Part shown: in pieces, positions 1 through 8,634 of the stretch
Numbering within the stretch: position 1 is the stretch's first letter
Layout: every line of letters starts with the position of its first letter
Source: Terriglobales bacterium
Lineage (GTDB): Bacteria > Acidobacteriota > Terriglobia > Terriglobales > Acidobacteriaceae
Direction: 5' to 3'
Assembly (NCBI GenBank): GCA_035567895.1
Contig: DATMPC010000035.1
Location: forward strand, 1-53,604
DNA: 53,604 nt
Position numbers and translations under genes: made by a program
The notes under the pieces: generated by a model
Told to the model about the DNA's origin: nothing
Databases searched by the model: none
What the model saw: only the letters and a program-made list of their open reading frames with translations

Positions 1-318
1 TTCACTGCAAGTTCCCTGCCTCTTCGGGCTTGCCCCAGTGTTCATGCGGGTTTTATGCGGTGGAAAACATTCACTGTTATTTTCACTGATAAATTCGCTG
101 TTAATTCACTGTTAGCCCCCTGATCAGTGAATGAACAGTGAATGGGAAACCTGGGAAGCGCGGTCAAATTAGGACACTACCCAACTCTGGGCGGGTGGCG
201 AACCCTTTCTCCTTGTCGTTCTTATGATCTTCCAAACCGTGGGTGCCGCATCCTTCGTGGTGTGTGACCTCTCCGGGGCGACGGATGCCATCTCATTTAC
301 CGGAGAGAGGATACAGAT
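1..318. other. Non-coding region with TTCACTG repeats and a dispersed-repeat copy
   Basis: No convincing gene. Positions 1-145 contain many copies of TTCACTG or its complement CAGTGAA, including a 10-bp perfect inverted repeat (104-113 against 134-143). Positions about 190-262 carry a diverged copy of a repeat family also seen at 1508-1592 and, inverted, near 44775-44870: a GGGTGGC block, CCCTTTCTC, then GGGTGCCGCA and CCTTCGTG. A purine-rich ribosome binding site (GGAGAGAGG, 301-309) belongs to the gene starting at 319. Confidence 0.5.
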
Positions 319-1326
319 ATGAGGACAATGACGTTAATAATCGGTTTGTGCATTGCCTTGAGTGTGGCAAGTCTTGCGCAGCAACCGACAACCTTGAGGA
401 TCACGGATGGGCCGAAGGTCGAGAGCGTCAGCAGCAACTCGGCTCAGATTGCATGGACTACGAACGCTGCTGCAGGCACCATGCTGTTGTATGGCACCGA
501 TCAGAATGGCATTCAAAGGAGCTCGGATCGGGGCTGGCCGGCCAATCAGATCCAACCCAGTGGCACGAATCCCGGAATGGCTGAGGTACCCTGGGGAGGA
601 ACAACCCATCGGATCCAACTTACCAATCTACAGCCTCAGACTAGGTACTACTTTGCGGTTCGTTCCACCGCGGGCGAAAACACTACTGGAATGACGACCA
701 GCAACGTCTCTTCTTTCACAACCCGGGGCAACGGTCAGGCACAAGGCCGAGAGACCCAAGATCAATACGGCTGGTATCAGAATCAGGGAGGAAACAGTTC
801 CGCGTACCGGCAGGGCATGGCAGATGGGCACCGGGATCGCAACGGTAATCAAGCCCGCAACTACCGCGGACAGTACGACAACGCCAACGATCGCGCAGAC
901 TACCAGTCCGGATACGACCAGTCATATGGCAATCGGAATGGCAACGGCAATGGCCGACCGTACGATTCTCGCGACCAGTACGGCCGGGATCAGAACGGGA
1001 ATCCTAACCGGGACGAGACCGGAGTGCGGCGCGACGGCGGGTACTACGATCCTGGGAATGGCGCTGGCCCGAACGGCCAATACGGCAGCGGCCAGCAGAA
1101 CCCGGCGTACCAAAACGGATTTCAGGATGGAATCCGCGATGGCAGGAACGATTTCCAGTCCCGCCGCAACAGCAGTCTGACGACCACGGCAAACTATCGC
1201 AATGCGACCGGCGGCTATGACAGGAACTGGGGCAGCCCGAATCAATACAAGGACATGTATCGTCAGGGCTACACGCGCGGATACCAGCAGGGCTACAACG
1301 GACAAGGCTCTTACGAGCCCCGCTGA
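319..1326 (+). CDS. Exported fibronectin-III-like protein with Gln/Asn/Gly-rich tail
   Basis: 335 residues. The first 20 or so form a signal peptide ending at A-Q-Q. Residues about 25-135 resemble a fibronectin type III / purple acid phosphatase N-terminal domain: a V-x-S-x-S-S-N-S-A-Q-I-x-W-T strand early and L-x-P-x-T-R-Y-Y-F-A-V-R later. The tail is low complexity (Gly, Asn, Gln, Arg, Tyr) and contains three related units, A-Y-R-Q-G-M-A-D-G, A-Y-Q-N-G-F-Q-D-G and M-Y-R-Q-G-Y-x-R-G, i.e. a Y-x-x-G-(F/M/Y)-x-x-G repeat. GGAGAGAGG lies 9 bases before the ATG; an in-frame ATG at 328 is an alternative. It probably acts outside the cytoplasm as a structural or adhesive protein; no catalytic residues are visible. 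Confidence 0.75.
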   Translation: MRTMTLIIGLCIALSVASLAQQPTTLRITDGPKVESVSSNSAQIAWTTNAAAGTMLLYGTDQNGIQRSSDRGWPANQIQPSGTNPGMAEVPWGGTTHRIQLTNLQPQTRYYFAVRSTAGENTTGMTTSNVSSFTTRGNGQAQGRETQDQYGWYQNQGGNSSAYRQGMADGHRDRNGNQARNYRGQYDNANDRADYQSGYDQSYGNRNGNGNGRPYDSRDQYGRDQNGNPNRDETGVRRDGGYYDPGNGAGPNGQYGSGQQNPAYQNGFQDGIRDGRNDFQSRRNSSLTTTANYRNATGGYDRNWGSPNQYKDMYRQGYTRGYQQGYNGQGSYEPR

Positions 1327-1846
1327 ATCTCGGCTGGGGACCAAAAGGATTTTCAGAGGGTGGGTAGAGGCTGTCTGTAGCGGGCGGGTGGCCGACCCTT
1401 GCACTCGGCCTTCGTTTTTCTGAGCTACAAGCTGCGGGCGCAGCACCTTTCGTCCGACTTGTCCATCGAATCATCACGTGAGCCCGATCGCTTCGTGATG
1501 GCCTGGACGGGTGGCACACCCTTTCTCTCGGTCCGGTTTGTTTTATTCCTTTTTTGGGGATTCCAAAATGTGGGTGCCGCACCCTTCGTGCGTTTGAGGG
1601 GTGCGTGTTTCCCATGCCGGTGGCACTGCCAGAAGGACTTCGGCTTTGCAAAGGTGCTAGAACCACCAGCACAGAAAGACCGACAGCGTGGGGAGCGAGA
1701 TTATCGAGCCACAGAAAAGGCGACCTCGCCATAAGCAACTAAGGATCGCTCTGATGACGGCTGCTTGGAAAGAAAATTACACAAGAATTTCGGACGGGGT
1801 AGCGCACCCTTCTTTTTTCTGCCTGCAATTCCCAGAATATTGACTA
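1327..1846. other. Gene-free stretch with dispersed-repeat copies
   Basis: The open frames here are out-of-frame products of repetitive DNA and lack ribosome binding sites. The clearest repeat is 1508-1592 (GGGTGGC, CCCTTTCTCTCGG, TTGGGGATTCCAAAA, GTGGGTGCCGCACCCTTCG), matching the copy at 190-262. Shorter fragments of the same family lie at about 1384-1412 and 1797-1812. Nothing else is recognisable. Confidence 0.5.
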
Positions 1847-2425
1847 TCAATTCGAGCTTCCTCGGCTGGCCGGAGGCACGATTCCGTTCATGCGCAGGTA
1901 TTCCACCATCTGTCCGTAATGATCGAATGCATGGGCAACACCGAAGGTAGCCAGGTACAGGCGAGGCGACTTGCTGCGCTCGGGAATCTCCAGCATGTTC
2001 TGAGCCGTTAACGAAGCTGCGGCCTTGTGACCCAGGGCAAAAGAATCTTTCAGGAACTTCATGATCTCGGCTTTGGTCTTTATAGCCTCAGGGCCGTTTC
2101 CGTCCTTCAAACCTTCCGGCAGCTTGTCGCCGGTGATCGGCGACCATAAAAAATAGTTGGAAGCGGCGATGTGCTTCACCTGCACGGCAAACGTCCGCAC
2201 GCCCTTGTAGTCGCCGCCGGGAATATTCAGGCTTTCAGGAGAGAAGTTGAATTTCTCTTCCGGCATAGCTTCCGCAGCGTCTACAACTTGCTTTTCGATC
2301 ATGCTGACCTGGCGGTCCACCGTCGAGGCTACTGTGGGCGGAGCTGTACTCGCAGATCCTTGTCCGAAGGCGGCCGCGGTAAATGTGAGTATCGAAAGCA
2401 GCAGGGCGATTTGTGTTGGTTTCAT
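1847..2425 (-). CDS. Exported DinB-like (four-helix, metal-binding) protein
   Basis: 192 residues from the ATG at 2425, chosen because it starts a clean signal peptide (M-K-P-T-Q-I-A-L-L-L, cleavage near A-F-G-Q) and has GGAGA upstream; the frame stays open further upstream but that part overlaps the amidase gene and repeats. The mature part fits the DinB/YfiT-like superfamily: a helix with V-K-H-I-A-A-S-N-Y and a late helix V-A-H-A-F-D-H-Y-G-Q-M with an H-x3-H pair, giving the three histidines that bind a divalent metal in this fold. Members include thiol-dependent transferases, but the substrate here cannot be told. It lies downstream of the amidase on the same strand. Confidence 0.8.
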   Translation of the reverse strand: MKPTQIALLLSILTFTAAAFGQGSASTAPPTVASTVDRQVSMIEKQVVDAAEAMPEEKFNFSPESLNIPGGDYKGVRTFAVQVKHIAASNYFLWSPITGDKLPEGLKDGNGPEAIKTKAEIMKFLKDSFALGHKAAASLTAQNMLEIPERSKSPRLYLATFGVAHAFDHYGQMVEYLRMNGIVPPASRGSSN

Positions 2426-2568
2426 TGAGAGTGTCTCCGTAAAAGGGTCAGCGCACAGCGACATCGCGGCTCTTGACTTCGCGCGATGAGAAATTTGTGA
2501 GCCTGCGTTTCGACGTAACAAAGCTGCGAATGATAGGCGCGAAACGCACTTACGTCCCAAGCTTTTCG

Positions 2569-2598
2569 CTCCTCCGTGCCCTCCGTGTCTCCGTGGTT
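2569..2598. repeat. Single arm of the CACGGAGACACGGAGG repeat family
   Basis: CTCCGTGTCTCCGTGGTT with a preceding CTCCGTGCC block. The same words form a 34-bp inverted repeat at 18794-18943. It lies between the amidase 3' end and the DinB-like gene. Confidence 0.7.
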
Positions 2599-2621
2599 CA
2601 ACGGTTCTTGACTCAGAGCAT

Positions 2622-4412
2622 TCAAAAGCCCGGCGGTCTTTCATCGGAGACAGCCAGGCTGCGTTCCATAGCGATTCCGGCGCGGGTGATTGTGCCTTCA
2701 TCGAACAGTCTTCCGATCAGGGTTACGCCGTGAGGCACGCGGCGTGGTGGTGAGAATTTTGGCAGAGGATGGGCTGGATCGGGAGCCCAGTCGCTGCGCG
2801 CTTCCGATACCTGGAAGAATCCAGCGCGTAGCGTGAGCGATGGATGGCCGGTGAAGTTGGTGATGGTGAGCGTCTCGTCGCGGAGCGATGGGACCAGGAG
2901 CAAATCTACCTTTGAGAAGAGGCGCGCCATCTCAGCCGCGACCTTGCGGCGGAAACGGTCGCATTGCACGAAGTCCACTGCTGACAGGAATCGTGACTGG
3001 CGAAAAGTATTTGGCCATGCGTCCGGTACCTGCACTTTGAGTTCGTCCAGCTTGCGGCTGAGCGTCAGGTCTTCGAAAGCGGCAGCGGCCTCGGCGAAGA
3101 GAATCAGGTCGAGAGAATCGTAGGGCCAATCGGGAAGCTCGACTTCAACCGGAACCATTCCGGCTTTGCTGACTGCTGCGAGGGCGGCGCGGTCTACGTC
3201 GGTGGCCGGGCTTTCCTTCATCCATGCAGGAAAATACCCGACGCGCAGGCCCGTGGCTGGAGCATTGGCGTCGAAATCAAGTTTGCTGGGCACACTGGAG
3301 AGATCGCCGGGATCCGGTCCCGAGATGGCACGCAGGACAAGAATCGCATCTTCGACACGCCGCGTCATGGGACCGAGCTTGTCGAGCGACCAGCAGAGAG
3401 TCATCGCCCCGGTGCGCGGAACACGGCCATAGGTCGGACGCAGTCCGGTAATTCCGCAACGCGTGCTGGGCGAGACGATGCTTCCTCCGGTCTCGCTTCC
3501 GATCGCGAATCCAACCAACCCGGCGGCAACGGCAGCGCCCGGGCCGGCGCTCGATCCCGACGATCCCTCTTCAAGCAGCCACGGATTCATCGTCTGTCCG
3601 CCGAACCAGATATCGTTCAGCGCCAGCGCGCCAAGACTCAATTTAGCAACCAGCACCGCCCCAGCATCGTGCAATCGCTTCGTTACGACTGCGTCCTCTT
3701 TGGGGACGCGGTTCCGAAAAGGTTCGGCGCCATAGGTTGTTGGGATTCCGGCGGTGTCGAGAAGGTCTTTCGCGCCCCAGGGGATTCCGTGCAGAGGACC
3801 GCGATACTTGCCCGAGGCAATCTCCTGATCCGTCTGCTTGGCTTGCTTGAGTGCCAATTCGGGAGCGAGAGTGATGACGCATCGTAATTTGGGATCGAAC
3901 TTCCGCAGGCGGGAGAGATAGAGTTGGGTCAGCCGTTCGGAAGTCAGTTGCCGACGCTCGATCCAGCGCGCCAGATAAGTAAGTGGAGCAAACGCTATGT
4001 CTTCGTCCCGCGATGGAACTGGCCCTGGATCGGTGTTGCTGCGGACGAACTGATCGCGGGCAACGGCGGGCGCTTCGCCCGGCAATATCGGATTCCAGTG
4101 AGAATAAGGCGCCAGCGTTGGCTCCAGCTCGATCTTGCGCGGTCCTGTTCGCCGCTCATACAGCGGAGCCATGGCCCTTCGCCAGTTTCCAGCCGCTTGG
4201 TCGCGTTCGGCAGCCGTGAACTGCACCTGCATCAGCTTTTCGGCTTCCACGAAGGTCGTGGGCGAGACCTCGGGACCTACGGGCGGCGCAGTGCCGAATG
4301 CGGGAGGCATTCCCGGCGGCGGCTCTTGTTGAGCAAAAGCAGAAGGGAGAATGGACGATCCAAAATACGCGAGGGCTGCATTGACGAGAAACTGCCGGCG
4401 AGATTCAGACAT
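2622..4412 (-). CDS. Tat-exported amidase (amidase signature family)
   Basis: 596 residues. The N-terminus M-S-E-S-R-R-Q-F-L-V-N-A-A is a twin-arginine signal (S-R-R-Q-F-L) followed by a hydrophobic segment ending at A-F-A-Q-Q, so the enzyme is probably exported folded. The amidase signature triad is present: lysine in I-P-W-G-A-K-D-L-L-D-T-A-G, cis-serine in E-E-G-S-S-G-S-S-A-G, and nucleophilic serine in G-S-E-T-G-G-S-I. The family hydrolyses C-N bonds in amides; the substrate is unknown. About 140 residues precede the conserved core (an extended N-terminal region). Its 3' end is 197 bases upstream of the DinB-like start. The 3' end abuts a CACGGAGACACGG repeat arm. Confidence 0.9.
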   Translation of the reverse strand: MSESRRQFLVNAALAYFGSSILPSAFAQQEPPPGMPPAFGTAPPVGPEVSPTTFVEAEKLMQVQFTAAERDQAAGNWRRAMAPLYERRTGPRKIELEPTLAPYSHWNPILPGEAPAVARDQFVRSNTDPGPVPSRDEDIAFAPLTYLARWIERRQLTSERLTQLYLSRLRKFDPKLRCVITLAPELALKQAKQTDQEIASGKYRGPLHGIPWGAKDLLDTAGIPTTYGAEPFRNRVPKEDAVVTKRLHDAGAVLVAKLSLGALALNDIWFGGQTMNPWLLEEGSSGSSAGPGAAVAAGLVGFAIGSETGGSIVSPSTRCGITGLRPTYGRVPRTGAMTLCWSLDKLGPMTRRVEDAILVLRAISGPDPGDLSSVPSKLDFDANAPATGLRVGYFPAWMKESPATDVDRAALAAVSKAGMVPVEVELPDWPYDSLDLILFAEAAAAFEDLTLSRKLDELKVQVPDAWPNTFRQSRFLSAVDFVQCDRFRRKVAAEMARLFSKVDLLLVPSLRDETLTITNFTGHPSLTLRAGFFQVSEARSDWAPDPAHPLPKFSPPRRVPHGVTLIGRLFDEGTITRAGIAMERSLAVSDERPPGF

Positions 4413-4501
4413 TCATGGCTCCGGCGCAGATTATAGGCGACGGCCGTGCTCTAGTGTCATTTGCAGCGTAGTAATTGATGGCATCGAGCGAATCCTCTTT
4501 T

Positions 4502-4653
4502 GAGACTGTCATCCCTCGCCTCCGCCGCGGCGGACGCGGGGGATCTGCTGTTCCTTGGCTCACGAGATGACAAGAAAACAGCAGATCCCCCGAGCCGCAC
4601 TTCTACTCATGGTGTAGGTTCGGTGTCGCGGCGGCTCGGGGGATGACAGTCTC
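4502..4653. repeat. Nested palindromic repeat element
   Basis: Outer arms 4502-4515 (GAGACTGTCATCCC) and 4640-4653 are perfect inverted repeats; inner arms 4538-4552 (GGGGGATCTGCTGTT) and 4577-4591 are also perfect. The whole 152-bp block could fold as a large cruciform or RNA hairpin. It is bounded by the divergent amidase start side and the DUF3500 3' end, with no coding content: a MITE/REP-like element. Confidence 0.8.
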
Positions 4654-4724
4654 TGAGGGTGTAGAACAGCGTTCCGAGACTTTCAGTCCGGTTAGTATTA
4701 CCCGTGCCGCATACAGCGCGGCAC

Positions 4725-5771
4725 TCAATGACTCGCTTGGTAGTGCTGCCGGAGCAGATCCTGGCCGAAGTCGCCAGTCACGTCCCGCCACACGGAGTGG
4801 ATGTGGTTGGCATCATCTTGAGTGTCGTCCAACTCAATCAGGAATGAGGGTGTCTGAACGCGGTAATAGTGCGGGTCGCCGCGATTGATGCCTCCACTCC
4901 ACGCGAAGTGGATATTCCGGCCGGCCTTGTTGATCTGCGTGATGCGATCCTCGGCCAACTCATCGGGCAGGTTCCGCGCATACTCCTCCATGAGCGCCAT
5001 GAGCGCGTCGAACTGGTTCGCCTTCATCTCAGAAGCCGAAAGACCGGACGGCTGTCCCTGAAGCGCTGCCTTCCTGCTGGCGCCGCTCAGGATCTCGCTG
5101 TAAGCGGTTGGATTTACGATCGCGATCTTCAACTGTGGTTCACCCAGGGAATGGATCAGTTCAATTCCAAGGTCGTCTTCGGCTGCCAATGTGCGCAGAC
5201 CCTTACGCGGGCCTTGCCGAACTTCGGCGGGATTGGCGCCGAAGAAACTTGGAGCGTCGATGATCTTGCCGTTCACGATCGTGTAGTTCTGGCTGAAATG
5301 ATGTCCTTCGATGCGATAGCCCCATCTGCCATTCTCGGCGGGAGTGCCGAAAACGGAAAAGTAGTACTTCTCTGGGTTGCGATATTCACCGCTGTCACGT
5401 TCGATAATCCTCAGGACGTCCTCCAGGCTCATGATGGTCACGGCTTTGATGTATCCGGTCTGGCTCAGTCCAGCCGCAAGCAAGGCGCTGGCGAGATGCT
5501 TTTGATAGGGTGTCATCTCGCGCAAGGAGAGTCCCTTGCGTTCTTTCGGAATGAAATGCCAATTCAGGCGCTCATCAGCGTCGAATTGAAATGTCGTCTT
5601 ACCGCGCTGATTGGTATCAAGGGCTGCGAGAAAACGCCTTGCACACTCGCTCATCACCGAGGCTGCATGTGTGCCATGCGAATGGGCATCTTCGCCGTGG
5701 CCAAGCCTCGAGCCAAGCAAACTACTTCCCCCGAGTACGGCGGACGAGTAAAGAAACGATCGGCGATTCAT
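4725..5771 (-). CDS. Tat-exported DUF3500-family protein
   Basis: 348 residues from the ATG at 5771, preferred over the frame's earlier codon because GAGGAG sits 4 bases upstream and it begins the Tat signal M-N-R-R-S-F-L-Y-S-S. The body matches my recollection of DUF3500 proteins: F-D-A-D-E-R-L-N-W-H-F-I-P, then M-T-P-Y-Q-K, Y-Y-F-S-V-F-G-x-P with W-G-Y-R-I-E-G-H-H, and near the C-terminus H-F-A-W-S-G plus I-E-L-D-D-T-Q-D-D-A-N-H-I-H-S-V-W-R-D. The many conserved His/Asp suggest a metal site, but no activity is established for the family to my knowledge. It has an H-S-H-G-T-H segment just after the signal. Monocistronic as far as can be seen. Confidence 0.85.
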   Translation of the reverse strand: MNRRSFLYSSAVLGGSSLLGSRLGHGEDAHSHGTHAASVMSECARRFLAALDTNQRGKTTFQFDADERLNWHFIPKERKGLSLREMTPYQKHLASALLAAGLSQTGYIKAVTIMSLEDVLRIIERDSGEYRNPEKYYFSVFGTPAENGRWGYRIEGHHFSQNYTIVNGKIIDAPSFFGANPAEVRQGPRKGLRTLAAEDDLGIELIHSLGEPQLKIAIVNPTAYSEILSGASRKAALQGQPSGLSASEMKANQFDALMALMEEYARNLPDELAEDRITQINKAGRNIHFAWSGGINRGDPHYYRVQTPSFLIELDDTQDDANHIHSVWRDVTGDFGQDLLRQHYQASH

Positions 5772-5907
5772 GCGTCTCCTCTGGACGCGCATGCCATCGC
5801 GTCGCGCGCCACGCGTAAGTCTTGCCGACGAACATGACGCACATTCTACGCGTGGTTTGTGTTTGACTCGTCCACCATCTCGTCCATTCAGGCTGGAGGC
5901 CGTCTTG

Positions 5908-6707
5908 TCATGCGGCGCTGCCTTTCATGAGGCTGTCGAAGTCCGTAGACTCGGCCAGCGTTCGCCACTTATCCACTTCCGCCGCCACTTGCGATAGTTT
6001 CCTCTCGACTCTCGCGACGCAATCGGTGCCTAATGGCAGCCGCATCGGGGGCTCGGCCGCGGTAGCGCTTCAACCCGCTGGCGAGTAACACCCGCACTCT
6101 CACTGTAGTCGTCGATAACTTGCGCGGTACGGTGTAAGGAACTGGCGTCGAGAAAGTCTGTCCGGAATGCTCCGGGCTCGATGATGGTGACGTGGATTCC
6201 GAGTGGAAGCAACTCGGCATGCAACGACTCGCTGAGCCCCTCAACCGCGAACTTTGTGGCACAGTACACTCCCCAGCCTGGTGCTCCACTGAATCCACCG
6301 CCGGAACTGATATTGAGGATCCGGCCCGAGCGCCGTTCGCGCATCGAGGGAAGAACTGCGCGCGTGGCCGTGAGCAAACCATCAACATTTACGGCAAAGA
6401 CCGATCGAACTTCTTCGGAAGACGCCTCCTCGACTGCGCCGAGCAGTCCTCGTCCAGCGTTGTTGACCAGCACATCGATCCGTCCAAAACGCTTTAGCGC
6501 TACACTCACGGCCGCTTCCGCCTGTAAGCCGTTCGTGACATCAAGTGCAACGGGCAAGAGGCGTTCCTGCCCACCGGGAGCATGGACTATTGATTGAAGA
6601 TTTCGTGCGGTAGCTACGACCGAGTCTCCGCGCTTCAGCGCGGCGCGAGTGATTTCTAATCCCAAGCCGCGCGACGCACCAGTAATGAACCAAACAAGCG
6701 AGTTCAT
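5908..6707 (-). pseudogene. Short-chain dehydrogenase/reductase, broken by internal deletion and frameshift
   Basis: From the ATG at 6707 the frame gives a classical SDR: T-G-A-S-R-G-L-G (cofactor loop), N-N-A-G, I-S-S-G-G-G, the Y-x-x-x-K pair in Y-C-A-T-K, and I-E-P-G-A-F-R-T. It stops at 6030 after only 225 residues. The expected C-terminus is present in another frame just downstream: from about 6048 to the TGA at 5908-5910 it reads M-R-L-P-L-G-T-D-C-V then K-W-R-T-L-A-E-S-T-D-F-D-S-L-M, a typical ending of this SDR subfamily. The G-D-P-x-K-A-A-x-A-I stretch that normally links the two is missing, so about 20 codons appear deleted with a frame change. The truncated product keeps its catalytic residues but lacks the last helices; function is doubtful. 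Confidence 0.8.
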
Positions 6708-6755
6708 GAAGCCTCCACAATTGATTATGCGTAATTTGGTGTGTAGGTTGTGTGA

Positions 6756-7127
6756 CTAGACGGCTGAAACTAAGCTGTGGAATTTTTCTAGTGCGGGCGG
6801 AGGACGATTACTGATTCGGTGTAAACAAACCTTAACGGGCAGATTCGAGGCTCGAGAACGAAGGAGTGACTCAGAGAACAGGCAAAAATAATGACTCGTA
6901 GGTATTAAGGCAGCGAGATGAAGACCGTCGGCATGCTGCACCTGTGCCGGTGTGCGCGTCGAACGATTTAGGACCAGGCTGTGTTTCTTTGGCGCATGAG
7001 CAAGCTCTTGCTGAATGCCGTCATCGGCCGGCAACACCGCGGAAATTGCAACGGCAAAAAGCCATGTGAAGGCCAGAACTCTGGCGAGGGCGCCGCAGAA
7101 TTTCGCTATTGTAGAAACTTTACGCAA
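6756..7127 (-). CDS. Small exported or membrane-anchored hypothetical protein
   Basis: 123 residues starting with TTG at 7127, preceded by AGGTGAG at a usable distance. The first 33 residues look like a signal peptide or membrane anchor (K-F-C-G-A-L-A-R-V-L-A-F-T-W-L-F). The rest has no motif that I recognise. It sits between the broken SDR gene and the AlkD-type gene. The unusual start codon and lack of similarity make it uncertain. Confidence 0.35.
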   Translation of the reverse strand: MRKVSTIAKFCGALARVLAFTWLFAVAISAVLPADDGIQQELAHAPKKHSLVLNRSTRTPAQVQHADGLHLAALIPTSHYFCLFSESLLRSRASNLPVKVCLHRISNRPPPALEKFHSLVSAV

Positions 7128-7332
7128 TGAAATTTCTCACCTAACGGGATATGGTGTCGGGGGAGGCGCCTGTGCCGTGTCCGTTTTGATGACTAAATCT
7201 CGAAATCGGGGGGAATAAAATTCTCTGCCTTGCAGCCCGCGATGTCAACTGGCTTTGAAGAATGCTGGACTCGGCGGTCGGCATCGGCAATCAGCTCGGA
7301 AAACAGCCAGTGCTTAAACAGACTTGAAACAA

Positions 7333-8102
7333 TCATGCCGACGCTGCTTTCGATCCCTTTCTCATTCGTGCGAGCTGCCGCATTACACCTGGACTGGTGA
7401 GCTCTCGGACGGCGTTTTTCCCGTTCCAGCGTGCCGCCCCATTTGGGGATTCTGCCAGCCGCCGAGCCACGGCTAGCGCGGCCGCGTTGAGAGCGCTGTT
7501 GCGTCTTCCAATGCGCCGCAGAGCCCAGTTCACTCCTTTCTTCACGAAGTTTCGTTCGTCGGTGGCAGCGCGTTCGATTAACGCCAGGCTCTCGACAAAG
7601 CGCTCGTCGCTGGCGCTCTTGTCGTGTCCCGCGAGACTCGCGAGCAGCGCGAACGCTGCACGTTTGACGAACTCTTCGCGTTTATCGCTCCACTGTGCGA
7701 CCTTGGCCCACGCGTGCGGTGTGCGGTCGAAGAGGTGAAAGCAAATCGTGTCGCAGATGCCCCAGTTGTCGAAGTCGCGGCACCAACGATCCATTTGTGC
7801 GGGCGTAACCTGCGCGGGATCATCGACGAATGAGGTCAGCAGCCGCGCCTCGTACCAGCCGGTGTCCCAGAGAAGACTGGCGAGCTCGTGATTGCGCCCA
7901 AGACGTTTGCCAAGCGCCTGAATGTTCAACATCGACACGCCAAAGGCTTTATTAGCAGTGATGCCGAAGCGCGCCAAGTTCCCGGATCGCGTGCAGTACC
8001 CTTCTTCTTGAGCCAGGAGAGCGTCTCGTCAATTTGTTCTTCGAGCTGTGGTGGTGTTGCATCCTTCGCCGGTCTGGCTTGAACGTTCTTCTTGGACGGC
8101 AT
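7333..8102 (-). pseudogene. AlkD-type DNA alkylation repair gene with a one-base frameshift
   Basis: The downstream frame (7333-7977) encodes a HEAT-like DNA alkylation repair protein: A-R-F-G-I-T-A-N-K-A-F-G-V-S-M, L-W-D-T-G-W-Y-E-A-R, W-C-R-D-F-D-N-W-G-I-C-D and W-A-L-R-R-I-G. The start of the protein is in a different frame: ATG at 8102 with GAGGAGAAG upstream, reading M-P-S-K-K-N-V-Q-A through I-D-E-T-L-S-W-L-K-K-K-G-T-A-R-D-P-G near 7985. One extra A there would restore R-D-P-G-N-L-A-R-F-G-I. Family members excise alkylated bases (3-methyl- and 7-methylpurines) from DNA. Either the gene is inactivated or the assembly lost a base. The only in-frame start of the rest would be internal and without a clear binding site. 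Confidence 0.8.
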
Positions 8103-8184
8103 GCTTGCTCTTCTCCTCGCTTGCTTGTGCTTAGTAAGTGCGCTCGGTACTACCAGGCATGTGTCGCGAAGTCAATGAGAGGAG

Positions 8185-8634
8185 TTAGGTTGCAGTGTCG
8201 AGATGGAAAGACTCTGTGTATTGCTCGACCGGATAGCCTTTCGCTTTCCAGCCCGCCAATCCACCGCTTAGAAATTTGATTCGAGAAAAATTGAGAGAGA
8301 GGGCTCGATGCAATACTTCCCGGCTGGTCTTGTCGCTTGGGCAGGTGCAGTAAACAACTGAGTCTTTGTCTTTTGGGATGAGCCCCGGGTTCTCGAGCAC
8401 TTCCTTTGGCGGAATCCGCTTTGCGCCGGGAATGATTTCAGAGTTGGCCAATAAGTCGAGAGGCTGCCGAACATCAAAGATGAGAACCTCTCGATTTGAA
8501 CGCATCAAATCGCGGAGCACCTCCGGCGTGATCCGGTATTTCTCGATCGCGTCCTTACTCTTAGCGCGTCTGATCCAAAGTACGATCAGAAGCAAGAACC
8601 CTGCAGCGCAAACAATGGTCAGAGTGAGTCCCAT
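8185..8634 (-). CDS. Membrane-anchored rhodanese-like sulfurtransferase
   Basis: 149 residues. Residues 4-21 form one hydrophobic helix followed by R-R-A-K-S-K, so the domain is tethered to the membrane. The remainder is a single rhodanese domain: E-V-L-I-F-D-V-R, G-A-K-R-I-P, V-V-Y-C-T-C-P-S-D-K-T-S with cysteines in the active-site loop, and F-L-S-G-G-L-A-G-W-K-A-K-G-Y-P-V-E. The loop is of the Y-C-T-C-P type seen in one rhodanese group, distinct from the Y-C-x4-C loop of the rhodanese at 10286. Such proteins move sulfane sulfur or act in redox relay; the partner is unknown. It stands alone on the minus strand. Confidence 0.85.
   Translation of the reverse strand: MGLTLTIVCAAGFLLLIVLWIRRAKSKDAIEKYRITPEVLRDLMRSNREVLIFDVRQPLDLLANSEIIPGAKRIPPKEVLENPGLIPKDKDSVVYCTCPSDKTSREVLHRALSLNFSRIKFLSGGLAGWKAKGYPVEQYTESFHLDTAT

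Noticed and set aside
1004-1738. 244-residue minus-strand open frame
   Set aside because: Antisense to the low-complexity tail of the exported protein and repeats; rich in Arg/Ser/Pro with no family features.
4869-5837. 322-residue plus-strand open frame
   Set aside because: It is antisense to the DUF3500 gene, has no domain features or ribosome binding site.
5908-6707. SDR interruption as a second recoded stop
   Set aside because: The frame ends at TAG and the continuation is in a different frame with codons missing, so it is a frameshift, not recoding.
8185-8634. Selenocysteine in the membrane-anchored rhodanese
   Set aside because: Its loop is Y-C-T-C-P with ordinary Cys codons and an uninterrupted frame.
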